From NCBI GenBank assembly GCA_009837395.1, contig VXTP01000006.1:124001-188000 (forward strand): DNA of 64,000 nucleotides, read 5' to 3'. Positions 8,252 through 16,909 of the stretch are shown one piece after another; the stretch's first letter is position 1; each line of letters starts with the position of its first letter. The DNA comes from Gemmatimonadota bacterium (GTDB taxonomy: Bacteria; JAAXHH01). The position numbers and the translations under genes were made by a program. The notes beneath the pieces were generated by a model. It was not told where the DNA came from. It worked only from the letters and a program-made list of their open reading frames with translations, and searched no databases.

Positions 8252-9511
8252 TCAACTCCACAGGCGGTCGTGAGACCGTAACTCGTTCCACTCGTCGGTG
8301 GGTTCGAAGTAACCGGGATCCTTCTCGCTGATGTGCGCGCGTATGGCCTCTTCGTTCAGTTCGATCCCCAGGCCCGGCGCGTCCGGCACCGTCATGTATC
8401 CGTCCTGGACCGACGGCTTCGGCAGACCGGTCACCAGGTCGTCCCACCAGGGCACGTCCACGTGGTGGTGCTCCAGGGCGATGAAGTTCTCCGTGGCCGC
8501 GGCGCAGTGCACGCTGGCCATCTGGGCAACGGGCATGGCGGACATGTGCAGGGCCATGGAGATGCCGTATTCCTGGGCCGTATCGCCGATCTTCTTGGTT
8601 TCCAGTATCCCGCCCGAAGTGGCCAGGTCGGGATGGCACACCGAAATGGCCCGGTTTTCGAAAAGGTCCATGAACCCTTCCCGGAGAAAGATGTCCTCGC
8701 CGGTGCAGATCGGCGTGTCGCAGGCGTCGCGCAGGCGGACGTACTGCTCGGTGAACTGCCACGGGACCATGTCCTCGTACCAGGCCAGGTTGTACCGGTC
8801 CAGCGCCTTGCCCAGTCGGATGCAGTCCTCCACGCCGATGTGTCCGAAATGGTCGACGGCCAGCGGGATCTCGTACCCGACGATGTCGCGTACCCCGGCC
8901 ACATAGTCCGACAGCAGGCCGATGCCTTTGTCCGTCAGCCTGATGCCCGTGAAGGGATGCATGATGTGGAGGGTATCCAGCATCCCGGCGGGAGCCGACA
9001 GCGTACCGGGAATGTTCTTCAATAGGCCGATGCCCACGTCCATTTTCAGGAAGGTGAACCCCCGGTCCATGCGTTCCTTCAGGCGGCGTCCCATCTCTTC
9101 GGCATCCGGGGTCGATGTCGTATCGCAGTAGATACGAACGCGGTCCCGGAATTTGCCGCCCGCCAGTTGATAGGCCGGTACGCCGTAGGCCTTGCCGGCG
9201 AGGTCCATGAGGGCCATCTCGATGGCGCAGACGCCGCCGGCCTGCCGGGCGTGGTGTCCGAACTGGCGGATCTTACGGAAGATCCGGTCGACGTCGCAGG
9301 GGTTTTCGCCCAGGATGCGCGACTTGAGGGCCAGGGCGTAGGACTTGCTGGCGCCGTCGCGCACCTCTCCGAGACCGTGGATATCCTGGTTGGTATCGAG
9401 CCGGATGATCGTGGACGCACCGATCGTCACGGTGCGCATGTCGGTGATGCGCAGTGCGCCGGGGCGGGAAGCGGTGTGGACGTTGCTGGCTATTTCCGGT
9501 GTTTCTGGCAC
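8252..9511 (-). CDS. Enolase-superfamily (mandelate racemase/muconate lactonizing type) dehydratase
   Basis: A 419-residue enolase-superfamily enzyme. The N-terminal capping domain starts at LRITDMRTVTIG, about 20 residues in. The barrel carries FLKMDVG (catalytic Lys region, reading K-M-D rather than K-x-K), AVDHFGHIG (first metal Asp), WYEDMVPW (Glu), TGEDIFL (Glu) and ALHMSAMP with the probable base His. This pattern resembles acid-sugar dehydratases such as galactonate or mannonate dehydratase. The codon at the first position is GTG with no good ribosome site, so the true start could be slightly downstream. It sits in the PhyH operon; a relative at 57130 is also next to a PhyH gene. Confidence 0.87.
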   Translation of the reverse strand: MPETPEIASNVHTASRPGALRITDMRTVTIGASTIIRLDTNQDIHGLGEVRDGASKSYALALKSRILGENPCDVDRIFRKIRQFGHHARQAGGVCAIEMALMDLAGKAYGVPAYQLAGGKFRDRVRIYCDTTSTPDAEEMGRRLKERMDRGFTFLKMDVGIGLLKNIPGTLSAPAGMLDTLHIMHPFTGIRLTDKGIGLLSDYVAGVRDIVGYEIPLAVDHFGHIGVEDCIRLGKALDRYNLAWYEDMVPWQFTEQYVRLRDACDTPICTGEDIFLREGFMDLFENRAISVCHPDLATSGGILETKKIGDTAQEYGISMALHMSAMPVAQMASVHCAAATENFIALEHHHVDVPWWDDLVTGLPKPSVQDGYMTVPDAPGLGIELNEEAIRAHISEKDPGYFEPTDEWNELRSHDRLWS

Positions 9512-9533
9512 AGGTTCAGTCCGTTTCTCGGCG

Positions 9534-10391
9534 TTACCCGTCTCTCGAGGCTCCCTCGGACCAGTGCGCCGGCGGTTCGACAGGGCCGTGATCCCACACG
9601 GTAGGAAAGTAATGGCCGGTCAGCAGTTCCCCGGGTTCGACGTCGACCCGGCGCTCCATGATATGGGATCTGGCGGGATCGTACCTTGTCCATCCCGGCA
9701 TGTAGTGCACCGCGATGGCGGGCCGGCCGTTTTCGGAGGGATTGGGCGGGCTGCCGTGCCAGGTCAGGCAGTGGTGGAACATGCACTCGCCCTTCTTGAC
9801 CTCGCAGGGGACGATTTCCACATTCTCGCCATCGGGGATGAAGGACCGGTCGGGGTCGGGGGTGAATCCGTCTTCGTTCGTGCCGATCGTACCGCCCTTG
9901 TGGGGTCCCCAATGATGACTGCGCGGCACCATGCGCATGCAGCCGTTCTCCACGGTGGCGTCGTCCAGGGCCACCCAGGCGCTAACCAGGTCCGCAGGCT
10001 GGATGATCGGCCAGTAGGGATGGTCCTGGTGCCAGTCGGTCGCCCCGCCGCGCCGGGGCGGCTTGTACTGGATCTGGTCGTGCCACACCCGCAGCACGTC
10101 GGTGCCGATCAGGTCGCAGGCCATGCGGCATATTTCCGGGTGGTAGAGGTGGACCCTGAACCCGTCGTCCGCCTGCCAGGTATTGACCACCTGGATGACG
10201 ACGTCCCGTTCCGCCTCCAGATCCTCGCCGGCTATGTTTCGTACCGTCTCGGCCTTGCCGCGGGATGTGCCCGCGATGACCGTCATGAGGCGATCCCTCA
10301 ACGTATCGGCTTCTTCATCACTGTAAACGCGGCCGACGTTGAGAAATCCTGCCGCTCTGAACTCTTCGATCTGTGCCTGGGTCAGGGACAC
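9534..10391 (-). CDS. PhyH-family 2-oxoglutarate/iron dioxygenase (canonical H-x-D), first gene of operon
   Basis: A ~285-residue PhyH-family dioxygenase. The iron motif is WHQDHPYW with H121 and D123; the second His lies in MFHHCLTWHG and the Arg in NGRPAIAVHYMP. Start chosen at GTG 10391, which follows GGAG by seven bases and begins directly with the family N-terminus (SLTQAQIEEF); sequence further upstream in frame looks non-coding. It leads the six-gene minus-strand operon and is divergent from the Gfo/Idh gene, with a ~175-base shared upstream region. Likely hydroxylates a small organic substrate. Confidence 0.87.
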   Translation of the reverse strand: MSLTQAQIEEFRAAGFLNVGRVYSDEEADTLRDRLMTVIAGTSRGKAETVRNIAGEDLEAERDVVIQVVNTWQADDGFRVHLYHPEICRMACDLIGTDVLRVWHDQIQYKPPRRGGATDWHQDHPYWPIIQPADLVSAWVALDDATVENGCMRMVPRSHHWGPHKGGTIGTNEDGFTPDPDRSFIPDGENVEIVPCEVKKGECMFHHCLTWHGSPPNPSENGRPAIAVHYMPGWTRYDPARSHIMERRVDVEPGELLTGHYFPTVWDHGPVEPPAHWSEGASRDG

Positions 10392-10566
10392 GCTTCGGCT
10401 CCAGGTTCGTGGAAAGATTGGAGCGAACGTAGCGGAAACCGCGTCTTGTGTCAAGGCCGATGTCCACCCGAATTCGCTTGACGATGCCACGACTGTTATT
10501 TACTTCCCGGAAACACCGGCACGATACGCTTCACCGTGTTCAGAGAACCCCGAAGAGGTACCCCAG

Positions 10567-11562
10567 ATGGCAATACGCATGGCACAGTACGGCACCGGTC
10601 ACGGGCATGCCGCCGGCAAGCTTCAATCCATGTTGACCCATCCCGATGTCGAATGCGTCGGGGTCTATGAGCCGGATGGGCCGCGCCGGTCCGCCCTGGA
10701 GCACGCCGACGGGCCCTATGCGGACGTTCGATGGTTTGACCGCGTGGAGGACATGCTGGGTGATCCGGATATCGTTGCCGTGGCTTCGGAAGGCCGCAAT
10801 GACGAAAGTCTGGCCCAGACGGAGGAGATCGTCCGCGCCGGCAAGCATGCCTGGTACGACAAGCCCGCCGGCGACGACTGGCCGGCCTGGCAGCGGGTGG
10901 TCGGCCTTGCCGAGAAGGCGAACCTGCAGGTACAGATGGGGTACATGTTCCGGTATCACGACGGGTTCCGCAAGATCGCCGACTGGGCGCGTTCGGGCAT
11001 GCTGGGCCGCGTGTTTTCGATCCGGGCCCACATGTCGACCAACGTCCCCGTTTCGTCCCGTGAAGTGATCAGCGCCCACCGGGGAGGCATTTTCTACGAC
11101 CTGGCCGGCCACATGCTCGACCAGGTGGTCTGGATCCTGGGGCGCCCGTCCCGGGTGACCGCCTTTCTGCGCAACGAAACCGGGGAAGTTCCCGCTTTCG
11201 CGGATAACGGGCTTGGTGTGTTTGAATACGAGCACGCCATGGCCACCGTGGATATTGCCGCCATGGAACCGTCGCCGCCCGCCCGTCGCTACGAAGTGTA
11301 CGGCACGGAGGGCAGCGCCATCCTCATCGAACCCTTCGAACCGGGTAAGGAAATCCGGTTGGTCCTGACCGAAGCCCGTGGCGGGTATCCAGCGGAAGAA
11401 TCCCGTGTACCCGTGGCGGGCCGCAGCCGCCAGGCGCTGTACGACCTCGAATTGGCTTCGTTCCTGAAGACCGTCTCCGGGGAGCAGCCGCCGGACCGTC
11501 CCCTAGCCCACGAACTGCTCGTGCAGGAGACCCTGCTCCGCGCGACTCGGGGCCTGCCGTGA
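10567..11562 (+). CDS. Gfo/Idh/MocA family NAD(P)-dependent oxidoreductase
   Basis: A 331-residue sugar or polyol dehydrogenase-like protein. The Rossmann motif GTGHGHA lies at residues 9-15 and the family E-K-P motif appears as YDKPAGDDW near residue 98. GGIFYDLAGHMLDQVVWILG carries the His-rich active-site helix (D-x3-H). Family members oxidise sugars, inositols or their derivatives. ATG 10567 is preceded by a GAGG sequence. Its stop overlaps the GTG start of the flavin oxidase gene (GTGA), so the two proteins are translationally coupled and probably act in one pathway. Confidence 0.87.
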   Translation: MAIRMAQYGTGHGHAAGKLQSMLTHPDVECVGVYEPDGPRRSALEHADGPYADVRWFDRVEDMLGDPDIVAVASEGRNDESLAQTEEIVRAGKHAWYDKPAGDDWPAWQRVVGLAEKANLQVQMGYMFRYHDGFRKIADWARSGMLGRVFSIRAHMSTNVPVSSREVISAHRGGIFYDLAGHMLDQVVWILGRPSRVTAFLRNETGEVPAFADNGLGVFEYEHAMATVDIAAMEPSPPARRYEVYGTEGSAILIEPFEPGKEIRLVLTEARGGYPAEESRVPVAGRSRQALYDLELASFLKTVSGEQPPDRPLAHELLVQETLLRATRGLP

Positions 11563-12740
11563 GTCCGCGGTCCGCAAAGTCCGCGCATTACGACGCGATC
11601 GTGGTCGGCGGCGGCGTCGTGGGCGTCTCGACGGCCTACGTGCTGGCCCGCCGCGGGCTGAGCGTCCTCCTCCTTGAACGGTACGCACCCGTCCACGAAC
11701 ACGGCAGTTCGCACGGCGACAGCCGGATGATCCGTTTCGACTACGAAGAGAACGTGTACGTCGAAATGGCGGAGCGCGCTTTCCGGGCCTGGGAGGATCT
11801 TGCGAAACGCCTGGGAAAGCCGGTGTTCAAACGGACCGGCATCTGCAACCTGGCGCCGGCCGGCGCGGAGGTGCTGGAAACGCTGGAGACCCGGCTGCGG
11901 GACTGCGAACTCTCCTACCAACGCCTGGCCGGACCTTCCTTTGCGCGCCGTTTCCCCCAGCTGAGCCTGCCACCGCACAGCGAAGCCATCTACCAACCCG
12001 ACAGCGCCGTGCTCTTCGCCGACGACGTGGTCCGGAGCCTTTGGGACTGCGTTCGGGAAGACGGCGTGGACACCCTGACGGAGACGGAAGTCGCTTCGAT
12101 CGTCCCGTCAGACGGGCGCGTCGAGGTCACGGCGGCGGACGGACTGTCCTGGTCAGGTGCCCGTCTCGTGCTGGCAACCGGCAGTTGGACGGACCGGTGG
12201 ATGAACGCGCTGGGGATCGATGTCGACCTGGTGGTGACGCGGGAATTGCTGGCCTACTTTCCACAGGCCGGGCCGGTCCCCCATGAGGCAGGCGCCATGC
12301 CCAACGTGATCGATTACCACACCCCCGACCCCTTCTACTGCGTGCCCCAGGTGCGGGTACCTGGCGTCAAGGCCGGCTGCCACCGGACCGGCCGGATCGT
12401 CGAGGCGGACGACCCCGAAGTCGTGGACGGCGCCAATCTGGCCGCGGTACGGGACTTCATCGGACGCAGATGTCCCCACCTTTCCCGGGATCCCGTCGCG
12501 GTGAAACACTGCCTGTACACCAACTCGGCGGACTTCCACTTCATCCTGGACCGCCACCCCGACCATGCGAACGTGGCCCTGGCGGCGGGCTTTTCAGGCC
12601 ACGGGTTCAAGTTCGGCCCGGTGCTGGGCGAGATCCTGGCCGCTCGGCTGTTCGATGAAACGCCGCCCGTCGATACGAGCCTGTTCGGTCTGGAGAGATT
12701 CAGCAGTCAGAGGGTGCTCAAGCCTCGTACACTCGCGTAA
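11559..12740 (+). CDS. Monomeric sarcosine oxidase / N-methyltryptophan oxidase-like flavoenzyme
   Basis: A 393-residue FAD amine oxidase. GGGVVGVSTAY gives the FAD-binding motif at 17-27, HGSSHGDSRMIRF (48-60) is diagnostic of the MSOX/SolA family, and HCLYTNSADFHFILD contains Cys318, which matches the cysteine that binds FAD covalently in monomeric sarcosine oxidase. It should oxidise an N-methyl or other secondary amino acid, giving hydrogen peroxide. It begins with GTG overlapping the stop of the dehydrogenase gene. Its last codons (VLKPRTLA) lie inside the first copy of a 44-bp tandem repeat. Confidence 0.88.
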   Translation: MSPRSAKSAHYDAIVVGGGVVGVSTAYVLARRGLSVLLLERYAPVHEHGSSHGDSRMIRFDYEENVYVEMAERAFRAWEDLAKRLGKPVFKRTGICNLAPAGAEVLETLETRLRDCELSYQRLAGPSFARRFPQLSLPPHSEAIYQPDSAVLFADDVVRSLWDCVREDGVDTLTETEVASIVPSDGRVEVTAADGLSWSGARLVLATGSWTDRWMNALGIDVDLVVTRELLAYFPQAGPVPHEAGAMPNVIDYHTPDPFYCVPQVRVPGVKAGCHRTGRIVEADDPEVVDGANLAAVRDFIGRRCPHLSRDPVAVKHCLYTNSADFHFILDRHPDHANVALAAGFSGHGFKFGPVLGEILAARLFDETPPVDTSLFGLERFSSQRVLKPRTLA

Positions 12741-12828
12741 TACATGGCCGTCCAGGTGTGCTGAAGCCCCGTACGCTCGCGTAGTACATGGCCGTCCAGG
12801 TGTGCTGAAACCTCGTACGCTCGCGTAG
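12717..12828. repeat. 44-bp direct repeat, about 2.5 copies, overlapping a gene end
   Basis: Units starting CTCAAGCCTCGTACACTCGC, CTGAAGCCCCGTACGCTCGC and CTGAAACCTCGTACGCTCGC follow each other with a 44-base period. The first copy encodes the final residues and stop region of the flavin oxidase; the later copies lie past the stop. Each copy also contains TACATGGCCGTCCAGGTGTG except the last, which is cut short. The arrangement looks like tandem duplication of the gene's 3' end. Confidence 0.85.
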
Positions 12829-13122
12829 CATCTCACCGCAGACCGGACGCGTTGAAACCCTGCACGAATGTATAATCCCTGCAACGTCAGCCAGGTGCGC
12901 TTTCTGTTCACGCGAACCGTCGGCCTGCCGCGAAATAACACCGAAGTGCCAGCCCACATCACGAATAATCACAAAAAAAACAGTAAAACCACATAATTAT
13001 CATATCTATATGTGTTTTCTTCTTGGAAGAGGACACACCATTCCTGTTATTGATTTGTATCTTAACCTCATTCTCGCACTGGTAAGGTTCAGTGGCCACC
13101 TCCGCCTACAACCGCACGGCAC
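12829..13122. other. AT-rich intergenic region before MpaB-like gene
   Basis: Together with the repeat, this makes a ~380-base stretch without a convincing gene. The part near 12960-13050 is much richer in A and T than the surroundings, including runs of A and the stretch ATAATTATCATATCTATATG. No RNA gene or clear promoter could be read. The AT-rich DNA may carry the promoter of the downstream gene or mark the edge of acquired DNA. Confidence 0.5.
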
Positions 13123-14286
13123 ATGAGCATACCCGAAGCATACCGCCCTGGTTACAGACAAGCTTACGCGGTAGATGTTGAGACCGCGGATAACTATGTA
13201 GCGCACACGCTTGTTGGCGATCCGGTCATGGATGCTGTGGTGGAAGACCTGGTGTCGATTCCGCAACAACAGGTGCACAAGTTCATACGCGCCGGTATGG
13301 AGGAGGATCCGGACGGATTGCGGACCGCGCCGCAATCGCTTAGGGACTTTTTTTTCGATGCGCCGCAGCCCGATCCGGAATGGCTGGATCACGAAGCCTT
13401 CATGCCGGGCATACGCGCCTTCCAGAGAAACGCGGTCAGAGTCCTTTCAGCCTTTGTCACCGGCGTGTTGATCGACGGATTCTCGACACTGATTAGCACC
13501 TCTTTCGTGCAAACCGGACGGATATTTAACAACGGGGTCTGGCGCCTCAAGCAGAACAACAGGCATCAGATGGAGATTTTCTTTCCCGGGGGACTGCGAC
13601 GGTACGGCGACGGGTGGAAACTGTCCGTACGCATCCGATTCGTACATGCCCAGGTCCGGTACCTGCTGAGCAAGTCGGACAATTGGAACCACGAGGCCTT
13701 GGGATGTCCGATCAGCGCAGCCCACCTGGGCTACGCCGTAGCCTGCTTCGCCACGCGCACCGTAAAACACTCCGAGTCGCTGGGGGCTCACTTTCGCATC
13801 GACGAACGAGCCAGTTTCCATGATGTCTGGCGGTACGCAGGCTATCTCATGGGTATACCCGAAACCATCCTGTTCAGCGACGAGCAACATGCCAATCAGA
13901 TATACCGGATCGGTTCGATCTGCGAACCTTCTCCCGGCCAGGACGCTGTCATCATGACAAATGCGCTGGTAAACTCCGCCCCGCTGGTCGCCGGCATCAA
14001 AGACACGCAGGAGCGGCGGAATCTGGTGAAGAAGGTTATCTACCCCGTTTCCCGCGCGCTCATTGGAAAACGCCTTGCAGACAACCTGAAATTCCCTGCG
14101 AACAGAGTGCCGTTAACGCTGGTCTGGTACAGACTGGACAAGTTTGTCAAGCGGATGGGAGCATGGCTTCGCCGCGCACCTCCTACTGATTTCGCGACGC
14201 TTCTCAAGGCATCGGCTTACCAAGATGCCGGCCTGACGTACAGGTTGCCCGACCAGGTCCACGATGAAGCAGGCTCGAAATGGTGA
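13123..14286 (+). CDS. Oxygenase MpaB family protein (DUF2236, rubber-oxygenase-like)
   Basis: A 387-residue protein of the MpaB/Lcp catalytic family, histidine-coordinated heme oxygenases or dehydrogenases. The family core is seen in the segment ending SVRIRFVHAQVRYLL (Arg and His of the R-x3-H-x2-V-R motif), followed by GCPISAAHLGYAVACF and the YLMGIPE block. It has lower GC and more AT-rich flanks than its neighbours, which suggests acquisition. No good ribosome site precedes ATG 13123, so the start is tentative. It converges on the amidohydrolase gene. Substrate unknown; family members act on polyisoprene, mycophenolic acid precursors and other lipids. Confidence 0.75.
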   Translation: MSIPEAYRPGYRQAYAVDVETADNYVAHTLVGDPVMDAVVEDLVSIPQQQVHKFIRAGMEEDPDGLRTAPQSLRDFFFDAPQPDPEWLDHEAFMPGIRAFQRNAVRVLSAFVTGVLIDGFSTLISTSFVQTGRIFNNGVWRLKQNNRHQMEIFFPGGLRRYGDGWKLSVRIRFVHAQVRYLLSKSDNWNHEALGCPISAAHLGYAVACFATRTVKHSESLGAHFRIDERASFHDVWRYAGYLMGIPETILFSDEQHANQIYRIGSICEPSPGQDAVIMTNALVNSAPLVAGIKDTQERRNLVKKVIYPVSRALIGKRLADNLKFPANRVPLTLVWYRLDKFVKRMGAWLRRAPPTDFATLLKASAYQDAGLTYRLPDQVHDEAGSKW

Positions 14287-14339
14287 TGTCGTGTATACCA
14301 TAGGGCGTTCGGCACGTTGCCTGAGGAAGCTTTTTCGAT

Positions 14340-15527
14340 TCAAACGAACCGGCGGCCGTCCTTGAACACGCCGACGATCCGGCGGATGGCGCTGATGTCC
14401 TGCAGCGGATCTCCATCGACCGCAAGGATATCCGCGAACCTGCCGGGTTCCAGGGTCCCGACCCGGTCGTCCATGCCCAGCATCTCGGCAGCCCGGCTGG
14501 TGGAAGCGATGATGGCGCCCATGGGCGAGAAGCCGCAGCACTTGACGGCGATGACGAGGCTCCCGCCGAAATCCTCGAAGCGCGTGTCCGGGACGCCCGC
14601 GTCGCTGGAGATGACCATGCGGACGCCTTCCTCCAGCGTCCGCCGCAGCAAGGCGTATCGTTCGCCGTACTCGCTGTTCATCAAATCATCAACTTCTTCC
14701 GACGAACCGGTCCTCGGCCCGGTGATGGTGTGGCTGACGTAAAGCCCCTTCTTCAGCATCAGGTCGACCGCCGCCTCATCGTATCGGTGGCCCTCTTCCT
14801 CCCCCATCCAGGAACAGTGCTCGATGCTGTCGGTGCCCGCAATGGCGCAGTTCCTGATGCCTTCGGTACCGTGGGCGTGGGCGGCGACTTTCCTGCCCAG
14901 GCGATGGGCGTCCTGGACGAGGGCCGTCAGGGTCTCCGCCGAATACTGGGCGCGGCGCACGTTGCTGTCCGACGTCAGCCCGCCGCCGGTCGCGCAGACC
15001 TTGACCCAGTCCACGCCCATGGAAACCACCGTGCGCACGGCCTTCAGCACCTCCTCCGTACTGTCCGCGCTGATCCCCATGTAGTTCAGGTGCCCCGCCG
15101 TCGTGGTGATGGGCAGGCCGCAGGCGAGTATGCGCGGCCCGTCCAGGTGACCCCCGTCGATGGCCCGCTTCAGGGTCAGCGTCACGCCGAATACGTCGGC
15201 GCAGTCCCGAACGGTCGTCACCCCGCCCCGCAAGGCCCGTCGGGCGTTCCCGGCGGCCTCGACCACGGACTCCACGGCGCTCTTGTGCGCCAGGGAGGCA
15301 ACGCAGTCCTCCCGCGCGTTCATGACGAGATGCACGTGGGTATCGATGAGGCCGGGGAGCAGCGTGGCCGTACCCAGGTCGACGACCTCCGCATCGCGCG
15401 GAATAGAGAGGCTGTCGCGGGAACCGACGGCCTGGATCCGGTTGCCGTCCACAAGGATCAGCCCGTCGGGAATGGGCGCCGCGCCCTTTCCGTTGATGAT
15501 CGAGCCGCCTGTGATGGCCTTTAGCAA
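14340..15527 (-). CDS. Metal-dependent amidohydrolase (imidazolonepropionase/prolidase-like)
   Basis: A 395-residue amidohydrolase. LIDTHVHLVMN gives the first metal His pair (64, 66), WVKVCATGG the bridging Lys candidate, VAAHAHGTEGI and DSIEHCSW further His ligands, and ISSDAGVPDT the catalytic Asp. The C-terminal GTLEPGRFADILAVDGDPL is the usual composite domain of this group, whose members cleave dipeptides or cyclic amides. The start is a TTG preceded by GGGAG. It follows accA by 23 bases on the same strand, so both are probably one transcript although no functional link is evident. Confidence 0.86.
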   Translation of the reverse strand: MLKAITGGSIINGKGAAPIPDGLILVDGNRIQAVGSRDSLSIPRDAEVVDLGTATLLPGLIDTHVHLVMNAREDCVASLAHKSAVESVVEAAGNARRALRGGVTTVRDCADVFGVTLTLKRAIDGGHLDGPRILACGLPITTTAGHLNYMGISADSTEEVLKAVRTVVSMGVDWVKVCATGGGLTSDSNVRRAQYSAETLTALVQDAHRLGRKVAAHAHGTEGIRNCAIAGTDSIEHCSWMGEEEGHRYDEAAVDLMLKKGLYVSHTITGPRTGSSEEVDDLMNSEYGERYALLRRTLEEGVRMVISSDAGVPDTRFEDFGGSLVIAVKCCGFSPMGAIIASTSRAAEMLGMDDRVGTLEPGRFADILAVDGDPLQDISAIRRIVGVFKDGRRFV

Positions 15528-15550
15528 GAATCCCGCTCCCGGGTTCCGGC

Positions 15551-16552
15551 TTACGACGAGTCGTCCGCGGCAGGTACTACATCGAAGGCGCCCATGCTGC
15601 TGTACTTATCAAGCCGGGCTTCCAGGCGTTCTTCGACAGACTGTGTGCCCGCCTCGTGCAACGCCTTGAGGATGGACTTTCTGACGTTCGCGATGGCCGT
15701 TTCGTGATCGCGGTGCGCGCCCCCGAAGGGTTCGGGCACGATTTCGTCGATGACGCCGAACTGGAGCAGGTCGGTGGCCGAAAGCCGCAGGGCCTCCGCG
15801 CAATCGGCCTTGCGGGCCGCCGCCTTCTCCTGGTCCTTCCAGAGTATGGTGGAACAGGGTTCGGGGCTGATGACCGAATACCAGGCGTTCTCCATCATGA
15901 TGACGCGGTCGCCCACGCCGATGCCCAGGGCGCCTCCGCTGGCGCCTTCGCCGATCACCATGACGATGATCGGCACGCGAAGCCTTCCCATCTCGTAGAT
16001 GTTCCGGGCGATCGCCTCCGCCTGGCCCCGTTCCTCGGCCCCCGCGCCGGGATAGGCTCCGGGGGTATCGACCAGGGACAGGACCGGCATGTCGAACTTC
16101 TCGGCCAGTTTCATGATGCGCAGGGCCTTGCGATATCCCTCGGGACCCGCCATGCCGAAGTTGCGCATCACGTTTTCCTTGGTGTTCTTTCCCTTCTGGT
16201 GTCCCACCACGGCGATTGGCTTGCCATCGATTTTCGCCAGCCCTGTGACCATGGCCTTGTCATCCCCGAAGGACCGGTCGCCGTGCAGTTCAACGAAATC
16301 CTCCATCATCCCGCTGATGTAGTCGAGCGTGTGGGGACGGTTCGGATGGCGGGCGATGAGCACGCGCTGCCACCGGGTGAGATTGGAATAGGTCTTCCGC
16401 CGCTGGCGGGCCACTTCCTCTTCCAGGCGCTGGATCTCGTCGGCCAGGGCGTCGAGGTTCTCGGTCACCGCATAGTTTCTCATTTCCTCTATGCGCTTCT
16501 CGAGCTCGTAGATCGGTTTTTCGAATTCGAGGATCGGGCCGTTTTCATCCAT
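15551..16552 (-). CDS. accA: Acetyl-CoA carboxylase carboxyltransferase subunit alpha
   Basis: The alpha subunit of the carboxyltransferase that moves carboxyl from biotin to acetyl-CoA, the first step of fatty acid synthesis. The ~333-residue protein starts with the family N-terminus [18 protein letters not shown]. It contains [62 protein letters not shown] and [15 protein letters not shown], all hallmark AccA segments. Start chosen at ATG 16552, six bases after GGAG; an in-frame ATG 90 bases upstream is possible but gives an atypical N-terminus. accD is not in the window. Confidence 0.95.
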   Translation of the reverse strand: MDENGPILEFEKPIYELEKRIEEMRNYAVTENLDALADEIQRLEEEVARQRRKTYSNLTRWQRVLIARHPNRPHTLDYISGMMEDFVELHGDRSFGDDKAMVTGLAKIDGKPIAVVGHQKGKNTKENVMRNFGMAGPEGYRKALRIMKLAEKFDMPVLSLVDTPGAYPGAGAEERGQAEAIARNIYEMGRLRVPIIVMVIGEGASGGALGIGVGDRVIMMENAWYSVISPEPCSTILWKDQEKAAARKADCAEALRLSATDLLQFGVIDEIVPEPFGGAHRDHETAIANVRKSILKALHEAGTQSVEERLEARLDKYSSMGAFDVVPAADDSS

Positions 16553-16909
16553 GGCATGCTCCAGGCGTTGCAAACCGGCCTTCATAAACGGTAATCGCGG
16601 CGGACCCATGACGTTCACGTAGTCCCGCCGCGTTCCTTCCAAATAAAGATCAACCGGTACGACCTGTCAAGGGCGGGAACCGGACGGGGACCGGGCGGAG
16701 ACCGATCGAATCGACGCAGCCTGTTCTCCGGTAAACGTCAAATGCATTCAAAACGTTCCCGGTTACCGATCGCTCGATCGACCTCCCGCGCCCCCTGCAA
16801 CAGGCCAAACCCCTTGACATCCAAGTTGCGGCCTGTTAGTTGTCCGGTGCCCGGGAAGGGTTGGAACGTCCCTGTGGGTATGCCTTGCCGGGCGAAAGGA
16901 TCTACGGCC
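16553..16909. other. Divergent intergenic region, accA / PhyH
   Basis: About 357 bases between two divergent starts. It holds a TTGACA hexamer on the plus strand at 16814-16819, a plausible -35 for the PhyH gene, but no convincing -10 at standard spacing. A short self-complementary stretch, CGATCGCTCGATCG, lies just upstream of it. No gene or RNA is recognised here. Confidence 0.4.

Noticed and set aside
12565-12828. Separate small plus-strand gene over the 44-bp repeat
   Set aside because: It is a second reading frame through the oxidase 3' end and repeat; no ribosome site or independent protein features.
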